Below, in pieces: positions 11,118 to 23,100 of a stretch of 64,000 nucleotides of DNA. The notes under the pieces were generated by a model. It searched no databases, was not told where the DNA came from, and worked only from the letters and a program-made list of their open reading frames with translations. The DNA lies in assembly GCA_004194705.1 (NCBI GenBank), contig SADC01001240.1:62001-126000 (forward strand). The letters run 5' to 3'. The first letter of the stretch is position 1, and each line of letters starts with the position of its first letter. The translations under genes and the position numbers were made by a program. The DNA comes from Ditylenchus dipsaci. Its lineage: Eukaryota > Nematoda > Chromadorea > Rhabditida > Anguinidae.

Positions 11118-14100
11118 ATGAAATTTAATTTTCTGTACCCGATCGCTGGACTTTCAACTACAGCTGCGTCAGCTGCACTTTTTAATTTGTCAAACACAAG
11201 CAAATCGCACAAAGAAGAAGTTGACAAAGAATTTCAAAGGCCTGCCAGCCACCACTACAATCCTAAACAGCTTCGTAGCAACCATGACCACAACTCAGAG
11301 CGTATCAAGAGAGCTGAAGCAGCTGTCCAGAGGTTTATGGTACATTTTGGCAGCCAAAATTAAGTCCCTAATGTCCAAAATTTCTTGTTTTAGACTGTGA
11401 ATGGCATTCCAGGCCTGTCCATCGGAGTCACCGTCAACCAGAAAACCGTCTGGCAAAGGGGTTTTGGTGTGGCAGATGTTGAAACAGGTGCTCCTTGCCA
11501 TGGTCACACTGTTACGAGGATCGCCTCCATCAGCAAGTCAATCACTTCAGCTATAGCTGCAAAGTTGATGGAGACTGGTCAACTGGACTTGGATAAGTCT
11601 ATTTATGTGAGTTGTTTAACACACTAAGTTTGGAAATTTTCGAAATTGTTTTTTGTAGGAATATTTGCCTGATTATCCCAAGAAGAAGGTGGAGAATGTA
11701 GATGTGGACATCACCACTCGACAGCTACTGTCCCACATGAGTGGAGTTAGGCACTATCCAAAACAGGTAGGCATACCTGTTTTTACAATTTTGATACACT
11801 CGATTTTTAAGAGCTCTTTTTAAAGCCCTATCATTCAGCCATAGGGTGATGCCAAAGTCACAGATGTTTTACAAATAAAAAAGTGTATACCCAACAACAC
11901 CCCCCTCCAAGAATCCGACCTTTAAAAATTGCTGTGACTACCCTTGCAAATAACAATTTTAGGCTTAGCCCTTAGGCTTAGAGTTAGGCGAGCGTACGGA
12001 AGTTGTGACTAATAATAGTTTTACGCACTTTTTTGGGGTCTGGAACGTAAATTGGGGTACTTTTTACTTAATTTTAAAAAGGTAAAATCGTTGGGGGGGG
12101 GGGGGTATATTCTATAGTAGGGTCAGTTATTTCTATTTCCAAATGGGCTAATATGCCTAATATGCGTTTCCCTCAAAAAGGGGTTTCGCGTGTTTTAGCT
12201 AGAGCTGGGTTAATTACCGGTCATAATCTTTTGCGGTAATATTACCGGTATTATTACAGGTAATAATCTTTTTTTCGGTCATATTAAAGAAAATTTTATC
12301 GATTAGTCTCTTTTATTGCTTCAACGCCGACTTTCATGCACTCCTAAACAAAAATTATCAGTACCTTCAAATACTTTTGCGTATTAACTAAACTTCAAAT
12401 GCTTTTCCATATCCAGCTACCATCCAGTACCCACTACCTTGGTCCCCCAACGCGAAAAGTCAAAATTTAGTGAAAAAAACTGTCGTCCTCCACTTGAAAA
12501 CATGTTTTCTACTCGTTTCAGGCCCTGAAACACACAAAAAGTGTTTCGAACTCTTTTTTGGAAGAGTTGTTGCACCGAACTCCGGCCCAATTTTCTGCTT
12601 GTTGAAAAAGAATATGACCAATTTTTCATTATCCGGTCATAATCTAGATTATGATCGGTAATAGTACCAGATTATGACCGGTAATATTACCATTGCCCAA
12701 CTCTAGTTTTAGCACATAAAATGTGCAGAAAACATGTTTTTAAGGCCCGGTCGACTTTTTTTAGACGAAAAGTTTGCTTGGCAGACCAAGGACATTTTTT
12801 CTTCAAGATCTTCAAAAATCAATAAACCGAGTATTTAGGCACCCTCAATTTTCTTTAACTTGGTCCCCTTAGACAAAATGTGGAAAAAAGGGGGAAAAAA
12901 TCCAGAAATTGTATGGACAGGTAGATGATTATCGATAATATCTTGAGGGATAATGCCTGGGGTTGTGTATACAGTCGACGCTCTCCATTGCGTCCCCCAA
13001 AAAGTTCGTTCCCACCTTGGGTCCGACACTTTTTTTAGCTCAATTTTTGAAGTTTTTTTTCACAACTGATTTGTCAGTCTGGTCGAAAATATCGCAAGGA
13101 TCCCGATTTTGCCGGTCGTTTTTCGGAAATATGATAATTTTGTCATTTAGACACGCAACGCTCTCCATTGCGTCACCTTAAATCCCAAAAAGGCGACGCA
13201 ATGGAGAGCATCGACTGTATATCTCCCCAACTTGTCTATTTTTAATGGTGTTAATCCATTTCTAATAATGAGGATCTACTTTGAAGGACTTAAATCCCCT
13301 TTTAACGGCCCCGATCTGCCCCCATTGATCGAGGTCCATCCTCAATGGTTTTGATCAACCTTCAGTGGTCGTACGTGTTATTGTGCCCGGCCAAGGTGTT
13401 GGCTGCTTCGCGGCCAAGAAAAGCACACTTCACATCGCAAGTATATGGGAACATATATGGATGTGTTAGATTTTAGATTCGGATTGCTGATTAGGGAAGG
13501 TACCAGCTGGTTTTCCTAGCCACCCTGACAATTCATGGTCCTATAGAAACTATTTGAGCCAAGAAAAAAAATGTTTGCCACCATCGGGATTTGAATCTGT
13601 AACATTGAAAAATTAGAGGATCAAATCACCAATCAGGGATCAATTTAAGGGTGAAACAAAAACCAGTTATTCGAATGATCAAATCGTATTCAGTATACCA
13701 TATAGGGTAGGTATCATTATCATACCTATTCTGGCGCACACATTACTCGCGCACCTTACGCATAACCGAAAATACTAATATTATTCAAAATTGCTATATT
13801 TTATTTAAAAAAATAAAAAATCACATGAGACAGTATGTACATCAGTTTTTAATTCATCAAAGGGTCACAACTTTTACAGCTTCTATTTTTATGTGTGCTT
13901 CCTTTCATAGTTTTCAATGGCTGATTCAATAGCATCCTGAGTCAATACTGAAATTTATGCTTTGAAACCGTTGTCTAAGTGTTAATAATAGTCTTACTGG
14001 ATGCGTGAATCTCTGTAGTTGGCAAAGAAAGCGCTTTAGCAATTTTTTTGTCATCAATGTGGTGGGCGAAATCTATAGACTCTCCTTTGATCCATTCTGT

Positions 14101-17100
14101 AGCTATTGATCCACTGGCAGTAGTTGCACAACAGCCCATAGTTTGAAAGCAAGTGTCTGTTATGTGACCCACCTCATCCACCTTAATAAAAAAATCTAAT
14201 ATTTTCAAGTTTCGATGCAATTTAAAACTTTCATTATGGCATATTTCCTTTAATGTAATGTTAACCTTTGCCTAATTTATAAAAAATATACAAAATACAA
14301 AAAATGTAACAAGGGGCTTGGTGAAGCCTAACGCCGATGTACAGTGAATTCTGGATTATACGGCACCCCCTTCAAGTTCGTTCCCGCCTTGGGTCCGACA
14401 CTTTTTCACCTCGATTTTCAAAATCTTTGGCGAAATTTTATTCGATTAGCGAAATCTGGTTCCGGTTAGGATTTCGGTTTTGCTGGTCATTTACGAAAAG
14501 ACTAAATTTTTTGCCATTAAGGTCCGCGAGTCTCAATTTTTTTGAAAAACATGCGAAAAGAGATGCCGTAAAATCGAGACTTGTGGGTTCAATTGACAAA
14601 AATTTCATTCATTCAGTGTCAGACTCTCTAATCTAAGAATTTAGCAAAACAATTTTTTGTGACATCAAAAAAGAGAGGTCCGAGTGAATATGGCAAAATA
14701 GAGCAGAAACATGAACCGCGTTTCTGCCCCATGCACACAAGAGACTCGCGGGTCTTAATGGTAAATTTTTTTTGTCATTTAGTGTCGGACCCAAGGCGGG
14801 AACGAACTTGAGAGAGTGCCGTAAAATCGAGACTTGATTGTATCGATCTATTTTGGCCAAAATTGGGCTAAATATGGTCTTAAATGACACCACCTCAAGT
14901 GCACCCACAGCCCAAAGAGTATGAGCTCTCTAAGCCTAAAAATGGTTAGAGAACTCATACTCTTCGGGCCCCTAGCCTATATTGAGTACCGATTTTAGAA
15001 CTTGGTCAGCCCCTGTTCATTTTTTCAATTTTTTAAAGTCTCACAGACTATTTATTTTGCTTTTTCAAACCATTTCCACAAAAAAAAATATTGGTACAAA
15101 AATTTCCAAAATATTTTTTGCTTTGGTCCCACGAGCTGATTTTTTTCGGATTTCTTTCTTCCAAATCTCTTGAAAAAATTTTTTAAAAGTTCTTGTACCA
15201 AATAAATTTAAATTTCTTTATAATTGCTGAAAATGATTTAAAAGTGCTAATAAATAGTCTCTGAGACTTAAAAATTTTCTTTTTGAAAAACAACAACAGG
15301 GGGGACCAAACTCAAAATCAGTACAGTCGACGCTCCCAGTAACATACACCCCAAAAGTTCGTTCCCGTCTAGGGTCCGACAATTTTTTAGCCCCATTTTT
15401 TCAAATTTTTTCCATTTCTGTTTCGACAGTCTGGTCGCAAATATCGCAAGGATTCCGATTTTGCCGATAATTTTTGCAGAAAACAATGATTTTGACATTT
15501 AAAAGCAAAAACTCTCATTAACATACACCGAAATCCAAAACAGGTGTATGTTAATGGGAGTTTTTGCTTTTTAAATGTCAAAATCATTGTTTTCTGCAAA
15601 AATGATCGGCAAAATCGGAATCCTTACGATATTTGCGACCAGACTGTCAAAACAGAAATGGAAAAAAATTGAAAAAGGGGGCTAAAAAGAGTGTCGGACC
15701 CTAGGCGGGAACGAACTTTTGGGGTGTATGTTATTGGGAGCGTCGACTGTACCAACAATATAAGATAGAGCTCTTTTCAGGGTACTGGATTACACCTGGG
15801 GGTTCACGGTCTAAAAAGGGTATATATTTGTAACTTTTCTAGGAGGCCTTACATCAGGAAAAAAGAAGGTTACATACATTTGTCAACTTCCTATATATTT
15901 CATAATTCACCTACCCTGATCTGCAACTTGAGCATATCCCCACAAACAGGTGCAGACACAATAGCAGTTCCCACATCTTCATCCTCCTCATCCATACTAC
16001 CCATATTTTTGGGCTTGTTGTAATGGTCTAGAACCATTTCCTGATGCTGAGAGCAGGGAATAATAGACCCGCTTTTTTGGCCCAACAACAAAGCATCGAT
16101 TAGTCTTTTAGAATCAGTTTTCATAGTTAACTCAAAATTAGTGGAACAAAATATGAAGAATAAATAAAAGTGAAGTGCTGGAAGAGTGTGTGTGTTATTA
16201 TATGCTGCTTGTTTACTTGTGTTTTTTGCTGCTGTGCTCTTTGGTGATTGATCCTTTACTAGATGACTTTTGTCTATTTCCTTGTTAACAGACACACAAA
16301 CAAAGCGATTATTCACACATTCTTTTGCAAACATTTTTTTCGAGCATTTTACTCGAAAATTCTTAGTTAACTACCGTATTTGTTCTAATAGATCACCCCC
16401 AGACCTGTGCCGGGCCGAAAACGGGCCGAAACAGGCTCTGACTCTCTGATTTTTTTAGACTTTTTGAAAAAAAACTTTATACCATCTGATAGCTAAGATA
16501 TCAGGCTACAAAATAGTATTTCCCGGGCTTGAGAGCAGTCTGTAAAAAGTGTGTTGAAAATGTGAATCTACGCAATACAGAAAGAAGAATTAGTGTTGCA
16601 TGTGATTTCGCGAAAAAATTAAAAATGTTCTTGCCAAGATTTTGCATAACTTTTTAAAAAAATAAATCACAAATAATATTATCAGGGATACTTCCATTTT
16701 GGCTCTCTCTACCTTTTTTAATGACTTAAAGTAACATCTTAAACTAACTTTTTCTGCTCAAAAAAACTTAGTCAATGATTGTTTGAATTGAACGTTTTGA
16801 ATTTTATCAAATTTTATCCTCCGTTTTAGGTATTTTTGACTAAAATTTAGTCAATCAACTGAAGGCAAAGATAATAGATTTTAAAATGAGGAGAATTTTA
16901 ATTTTAAAATTATTTTTAGCAGGTCTTACATTAGAAAAAAGTACGGCATATATCGCCAACTTCCTTTTTAAGTAATTTTTTTCAGCAAAAAAAATTAGTT
17001 AAATGAGATGAAGTGAATGAAGAATACCCCCAGAAATGTGCTATTTTTGTCACGAAATTCTTTAAAGGGGCATGCTCGTCGCCGATGGGAACCAGCGAAA

Positions 17101-20100
17101 TTCAAACGATTATTAATTTGACGGAATTTTAGAAAAGACGAGAAAATATTTCACCTCCAGTGAGAATCGAACCGACGACCAACTTTCGCAGCCCGACAGC
17201 AACCCAAGTGCATCCAATGCTATTGAATGAAAGAATTGTTTTTAATTACTTATTCTCCGCAGGATACTCAACTAAAATTTATTTAAAAATAATTCTCGTT
17301 TGAATTCACCTGGTACCCGCCTTTCAAAATATTCACATCGGCAGCGAGCATGCCCGTTTAAAAACTGTTTATTTACAGCTCGACTCTTTATGTGTTGGCG
17401 AACCTACCGCAAAAAATTGTTTTGGTCCCCCCTGTTGTTTTTTGCAGCTTTTTATAATTTTCCTTAGTCACCGTGACGTTTTTTTGCAAAATTTTCTCGT
17501 TTCTTTTGATATATTTCTTATTTTTGGTCTTTTTCAGATGCTTCCGCCGGAAATATGTACTTTTCGTCGAAAGACTTTTTTTTACCAACAAAAATTAAAC
17601 CGAAAATAAAGTTTTAGGAACACCAACACTTTGTTTAAATTAAGGATTTCTGAATGATTAAACATTTTTGTAAAAAAACAACAGGGGGACTAAGGCAATT
17701 GTGAGAATTTTGGATTGTTGAACTAGTACTAGGGGTAATTTCGTCGCTGTTTCCAAATCTGGCGTCTAAAAAGTTTAATTAACCTAGAATTGGTAAAAAA
17801 AAGCCAAAGTAAATAACGTGCCACCATATGGGATCGAACCTGCGCATCTTTTTGGACCAAAAAACAAAACTGCTGATCCACTGTCTCACAGAGGTCTAAT
17901 TTTCAACCCTAAACGGCTTTTCCCTCCTTTTAATAATTTCAAAATTTTTTTTGCAAAAAAGATTTTGTATTGCTTTGGTCTCCAAGCTTAACCTACTTCT
18001 GGAGGAGTTCTTCACTTTAGCCAATTAGTTTAAAGCTCACATTGTTTTTACCCAGTGAAATACTACTTTCCACCACTAAATTATTATTTTTTCACCAGTA
18101 AATTTGAATTTCGACCAAAATACTTATTTCTTCCAGTAAATTACTGCTTTTTCCCAGTAAGTTATGGTGATTTATGCAATTTAGGCCAAAATTTTGCGGG
18201 AATTCGAATTTTTCAGTTCGAAAATAACTTGGATTGCTCATAATCCCACCACAGAGTAACTTAAAGCCAATTAAAACTGATTTTGGGGGCTTACTCAAAA
18301 GAGGTGAACTGTCTGCGAAAAATCGATTGAGTGGATCAGAATTCCATTCAGATGAGCTAAATCGCTCAGAATTCCACACTGAACCGTTCTCAACCACCCA
18401 TAACCATCCTAAGCACTCATATAGGGTAGTTAGATACTAACCACTCTAAGCCATAGAGGTGGTTGAGAATGCTTCAGCGGGAATTCTGAGCGATTTAGCC
18501 CACCTGACTGGAAATCTGATCCACTTAATCGCTTTTTCGCAAAGAGTTCACCTCCCTTGAGTGAACCCCAAAAAACCGTTTCATTAGCTTTCAATCACTC
18601 TGGGGTGGGATCCTGAGCAGTCCAAGTTATTTTGTGATTAAAAAAAATTGAATTCCTTCGAAATTTTGACCTAAATTGCACAAATCACCAAATTTACTGC
18701 TAGAAATCAGTAATTTACTGGTAGCAATAAGTACAGGGTGGCGCAAGAAATTCGGCCGATTTCAAGCGGCCATAACTTTTTTCCAGATCGAATTTCAAAA
18801 TTCTGTAAACGCCATTCGATTCAGAAAAAATATACATTTTGTTTTTTGCGTCTAACTCGAAAATAAATTTCAACATTTTTTCACTTTTTTACCTTGGTCC
18901 CCCCTTTGGTATAAAAACGGTGCTTTTTTATGAATTGATAATGATCACAACACTCAATTCCATAATTTATACCAAAGGGGGGACCAAGGTGAAAAAGTGA
19001 AAAAATGCTGAAATTTTTTTTTTCGAGTTAGACGCAAAAAACAAATGTATATTTTTTCTGAATCGAATGGCGTTTACAGAATTTTGAAATTCGATCTGGA
19101 AAAAAAGTTATGGCCGCTTGAAATCGGCCGAATTTCTTGCGCCACCCTGTAGTTTGATCGAAATTCAAATTTACTGGTGAAAAGAAATAATTCACTGGTA
19201 AAAAGTAGTATTTTACTGGGTACAACTAGCTATAGCCATTACTTTAATTCGTGTCTTTTTCAAATAGGGAGATGTTTAGTGGGTGGACCAAACATTAAAG
19301 TACCTTTTTCAATCACGACGGTACACAATTTCTTTGCAAGCTATATCATCATAATTTTTATTTAAAGTTTATTTATAGGTACAACATTGAAAAATCTCTC
19401 AAAAAATATTTAAAAAAATTTCGAAAAACAAATTTCAAAAACTTGAGGAGGTAAAAAATTATGTGAAAGGTCCAAAAAACACAGCCTTAGACAAAAACAA
19501 ATAAAAAATGTTCACCAAAACCAAAAGAATTTTTTCTTTTTCGAAGAATTGCAATACATGCCCTTGACAGGCTCCAAATTTTCAAATTTTTTCTTCAAGT
19601 TAGTTGTGTATAGGATTTGTGAAATCTGGGTGAAGCCACATTTCTGGTAGAGTTTATAGGCTGGCTCAGCATCAATATGGTTAACATCTATTTCTATCTC
19701 CAGCTCCAGGCCTTTTCTAGCTTTATCCACTTTGCGCAAAAAGTATTCCATAAGTTTGCTTCCAATTCCACTCTTTTGTTTTTCAACTTTAACGTAAAAG
19801 TAGAGCAAAGTTATTTTGCTAGCTGAGTTGGGCTCGAATACCAAAAAACCAACTAGCTGCTTGAAATTTTGTGTGTGCTCGTAACATCCAATTCTTTCTG
19901 TAGATTTATAATACAGATTTAGTAAATTATTAGGCTCGTTCATCATTTTGTTAATATCATTTTTATTTCTATTTCATGGTTTCGCGAAAACTCTTCAATT
20001 TTGCATTTTATTGTTGCTTCAGAAAATTTGAGCATTGAGCAAAAGATAAGAAGTTTTGATATATTAAAAGTAGTTGTTTCATAGTTATCTGAAATGGCTA

Positions 20101-23100
20101 TATTGAACCTGAGCTTGAACCTGGACTTTTCTTCCACCCGATACTTTGAGAACTAGTATTGCAGACTAGAGAAATTATTTCGCAAAGCTGTTTTCCTCTT
20201 TTTCCTAAATTCTGCGAGCTCTAGCACTTCTACTACCGTAGATCCTCTAATAGAGCCCCCCTCTCTAATAGAGCCCCCCCCCCTCGATTTTTGACTAGAG
20301 TTTCAGAGTTAGCACCATTTTTGATTGACAATCTCAAGATTTTTCAGGGATTGAAAAATAAAGCCCCCGGGGGCTCTATTAGAGGATTTACGGTATTTGG
20401 ATTTGGAATTTTCACCTAAAAATCTCGAAATCAAGCCCAAAATTTCAGATTCTCGGGAAATGGAAACATAACCCCACATGTCGGCCTATTAGAGTAAATA
20501 CCGTAACTACGTCCTTGCCTAAGCTTTAAAAGACCATATTTCAAATGTTAATTTCAAATGTTTGAATTCGAGCGGGACAGTTCTCTTTCGTTTCGCACTG
20601 TACTCTTTTGACTTGCTTCGAATGACTCAAAAGAGTACAATGAAAGACGAAAGAGAACTGTCCGCGCCAATTCAAACATTTGAAATTCTTGTTTTCGGCG
20701 ACGGCTACGGTCCTTTAAAGGGGGTATACCCACGCTAATAAGAGGTGGTGCCCGGGAATTCAAAATATTTTCCTAATCATTGAACTTCTGTACGGATTTT
20801 TCAACTTGGTTTCTAATATAACTACACCTAAAATAAAATTCTAGGCCTTGTTTTGTTAGAAACCAAGTTGAAAAATCCGTACAGAAGTTCAATGATTAGG
20901 AAAAAATTTTAAATTCCCGGCACCACCTCTTATTAGCGTGGGCATGCCCTTTAAGCAGAAAAAAGAAACAGCAGGAGGTCTAAGGAAAACCTCTCCCTGT
21001 CTAAGAATATAATAATAATAATAAATATTCATAGCAAAATTGGGATGCAGTTGAGTTTTTTTCTTAATGGTTTATCAAGGGACAGTAAAGATGGTGCCAC
21101 TATAACTAGATTTTCACTATGTAGAGATGGGGTATTGTAGAGATATGTAGAGACTGTGCACAGACACTACATAAGTGGTAACATATTTTTTTAATTGAGT
21201 TTTTTGAAAAAAGGAGGTAGACGGACGCTTATCGGGCTCTCTACCTAGTAACGCAGCGCAAAACATGATAGGCTCGTTTTGCAAGCAGTGGTGTTTTGAT
21301 TAAAACAAAGGGAAAAGCTATTTAGGTTTGAAAAAGTGGCCTCGCTGGTGCAGTGGATAAGCTTTTGTGCTTTATGGCCCAAAATAGTGCGCATTTTTTG
21401 TTATTTTCAGTGGCACGCTATTTATTTTGGATTGTGTGGCCAATTTTTAGGGGTAATTGAGATAGCAGATTCCGAATCTGCCCCTTAAAAGTCGAATTAC
21501 TACCACACACTAGTTGAACAAGCCAAAATAAACAGCGTGCCATCACGTGGGATCCAACCTGCTCACTATTTTAGGCGATAAAGCACAAATGCTTATCCAC
21601 TGCGCCACCAAAGCCACTTTTTTAAACCTAAATGGCTTTTCCCCCTCCTTTAACTCTTACAAGGGAACACATGGTAGTGTCCATCCAATTTGGAAAAACC
21701 TTATACACCATTGGATAGAGAATAGAAAATGCGACCCTACCGGAGTATAACCCCCCCCCCCAAATAAATTTTTTTTAAGTGTTTTTACACACCCTATATC
21801 GACCCAAAATTGCCTCGGGAGTTCAAAAAAGACATTATTTTTGAGTTCTGGTTAATGAAAAATTGAGTTTTGGACATTTTGAAATTTCGACCATTTGCCT
21901 GTTTTGGCATGTTTTGGTCACTGGAGCTGGGCAAAAATAGTCTCTAAATGCATTTTTGTTCAAGAGTCTTCTCGGAATTATGTCTAAGGTAAGTGAGTGC
22001 GCGCATCTCAACCCCAAGCAACCAAGCCCCTTCGGGGCGCAGGGGGCTTGGTTGCTTGGGGTTGAGATGCGCACACCCACATACCTTAGACACAAATCAC
22101 TCGAAAGTGACTCTGGATGCATAAAAAATGTATGCATACCAGAGTTTATTTATGCGGTAGGCCCCAGTCAACAAAACTATGTTCAACATCTTCCTTTTCA
22201 CACTAAATTGGCCTTTTTGGTCCTTTCCCACCCTAATATGGCCCTAAATCCCTTCAAAAATGGTCAAAATAGGTATATTTGGGTGGTCCCAAAACTTAAT
22301 TTTTTATTGACTAGAACACAAAAATAATGCCTTTTTCGAGCTTCTGAGGCAATTTTAGGTCGATATAGGGTGTTTGGAAACACTTTTAAAAAAATTTCAT
22401 TTAGGGGGGGGGTATACTCCGGTAGCGCCGAAATGCTTTTTAGATATAAAAATAATTTTATTGGAGCAATATTGGAGCTCTGGAAACTACAGAGAACTAG
22501 GTTTTAGGTGTGGGAAAGCAATTTTCGGAGATTTTTTTTGCGACCCATGAGGACCCATTTGTGCGACCCATTTTTAGTGAAAAATTCATCATTTGGATTG
22601 GCGTCTTTTGAATTTTTCAAGAAAATAAGGTCGGTATTGGAAGCGGAAGACGTTAATAGAGTCAACTTTTATGTGAAAAGCTAAAAAAAATTATATTTGT
22701 TTTGACTACTTTACCATGTTTTTCAATATGGCCGTGGCAAAAATAGTCTCTAAATGCCTTTTCGATCAATCATGTCTAAGGTAAGTGAGTGCGCGCATCT
22801 ATAACCAACCAAACGTCATTTATTTGAAATCTTATTGCAAAAATTGATTGCAGTATAGAATCCCTCCCCCTCTCTCCACGCAGAGTGCTCAAGTGGCAGA
22901 GATAACATCATGCTCCACGTCAACTTCTGTGAGAAGTAGTAATTCTTCAAGTACAACGATATAATATCACTAGAGCGTACATTAATGAGCTGAAATTTCC
23001 TTTTTGTAATTTTATTTTACGATACCATAATTTATTTCATTTGGATGATACACACAGGACCCTTGAGACTTCGTCATTCCCTTGAAACTTCTCGTGGGAG

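Noticed and set aside
21340..21640. Functional tRNA gene
   Set aside because: A- and B-box words are present but the acceptor and anticodon stems do not pair, and the unit is repeated with a diverged tail.
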